DNA from: Mytilisepta virgata
Taxonomy: Eukaryota; Mollusca; Bivalvia; Mytilida; Mytilidae
NCBI GenBank assembly: GCA_028015205.1
Contig: CM051519.1
Location: forward strand, 40,715,979-40,779,978
Length of the DNA stretch: 64,000 nucleotides
Reading direction: 5' to 3'
The translations under genes and the position numbers were made by a program. The notes beneath the pieces are model-generated. The model was not told the origin of the DNA. It was given only the letters and a program-made list of their open reading frames with translations, and made no database searches. Below are positions 62,901 through 64,000 of this stretch, in pieces. Within the stretch, counting starts at the first letter, position 1; each line of letters starts with the position of its first letter.

Positions 62901-64000
62901 ATACCGGTATATTTCATAACAATGGCGGAAACTATAAGTACAAATTATTCATTGCCAAAAAAAAAGAGGAGTACCACGTCTCTTAAACGATGATTTTGAA
63001 CAAACCAGAAATTTCATTTTATTGTATTTTCGAGTATGACAATACATTTGTACCTCTTATCACAAGAAAATACAGCTCAAATATGGAAACGTGGAAATGG
63101 AATTCGGTCTCACTCAGACACCACAATCCCCAGATATTAAGACTATTAAACATATTTGGCAAACGACTAAATATCCAACTTCCTGAAAGAACAACTCGAA
63201 TTACAAATCGTGCCAATAACACTTAATAAAGTATGGGCAACCCTAAAACCTACATACATGTACACTCACAGTGTCTCTGCTTGCATAATCTAATGCCTTA
63301 GACATATATTCCTTATATCTTCAATATACGGTAAGGAAATATTTTCTTTAATGTTGAAAAGGCTGATCACACATCGAATGTGCAACCAAGACAACTAAAT
63401 GTTCTCATAAAATTTGTCCTTCAATTTATTTTTATGCAGGTTCTTCAACTCAAATTAAAAAAAGTTTGTACTATATAGCCCAATGAAATAAATGGTATTT
63501 ACGATGAAAAATATTAATATACCTAATACTATCAAATATATATTATAGAATTTACAAATATTTGCTTAAAATTATTTATATTGAAATATCGCCAACCTGT
63601 GTTGATCTAGGCAAACAAGTCCGTTTTTCAAACTATCTAAAAAGCAAATCACAATATATTTATAGACACACTGAGCGATACACACAGGTTATGAAGGAGA
63701 GACCTTACTATAGTGTATCGTATTAACATGCAAAATAGAATTCATCCAATTTTATCAGAGGTCACTGTAAAATCTAAGTGACGACAGTGCCCAATTATTG
63801 TCCAAAATGTACTAAAATAACTTGCTTCAAGATGAAAAATTGGAATTTAAATAACGGAAAAAAATAATTTTCATTCCCAGAAAGTCTTTTACTCTAATTT
63901 AGTACTGAAAAAAAAAGAGGCAGCATAAAATTTACCCGTAGAATTAAAATTTTGCAGGTATCTCCAGATGAAAGTTCCATCATCGTATAATTTTTTACTT
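60000..64000. other. AT-rich DNA, no supported gene
   Basis: I find no coding exon, RNA gene or defined element. A poly-A tract lies at 60665-60682. The 78-codon frame at 62990-63226 and its antisense frame have no recognisable domain. Confidence 0.45.

Overview
The window is animal nuclear DNA: AT-rich, intron-rich, full of degenerate repeats, with no bacterial-style operons. One conserved gene (CSE1L/exportin-2) and repeats of the bivalve 'pearl' architecture ((ACGG)n/(ACTG)n tail next to ~169-bp tandem units), a tRNA-headed SINE and other repeats I associate with marine mussels point to a bivalve mollusc, probably a mytilid. The species call is inference. Exon limits were read by eye from GT/AG sites, reading phase and, for CSE1L, recall of the vertebrate protein.

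Layout. (1) 1-17.9 kb, minus strand: the first 16 coding exons (~575 residues) of CSE1L; the rest lies beyond the left edge. Its introns hold a 1.2-kb inverted repeat carrying broken F-box genes, a retroelement fragment, a 146-bp tandem array and a hAT-like element. (2) 17.9-22.3 kb: repeats, no gene seen. (3) 22.35-28.8 kb: a decayed tandem copy of the 5' half of the next gene. (4) 32.9-49.2 kb, plus strand: an intact 16-exon gene, predicted 1,646 residues, encoding a single-pass membrane protein with signal peptide, EGF repeats, a Delta/Serrate-type DSL module, Thr-rich mucin blocks, an ectodomain of about six repeated modules that I cannot assign, a TM helix and a Tyr-containing tail. All exon phases close exactly. 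(5) 49.2-56.4 kb: pearl-like element, 381-bp duplication, degraded FLYWCH/MULE-like transposase remnants, foldback element. (6) 56.57-58.44 kb, plus strand: a two-exon dispanin (CD225/IFITM-like) protein of 211 residues whose Thr-rich lumenal tail ends in an RKRR site followed by a short cationic amphipathic segment. (7) 58.4-64 kb: another pearl-like element and AT-rich DNA with no gene I can support.

Most interesting: the dispanin with its possible cleavable cationic C-terminal peptide, and the DSL-mucin receptor whose ectodomain modules each sit on a long/short exon pair of alternating phase, next to its own pseudogene. Nothing shows that the two genes work together; both expose Thr-rich, probably O-glycosylated regions outside the cell.
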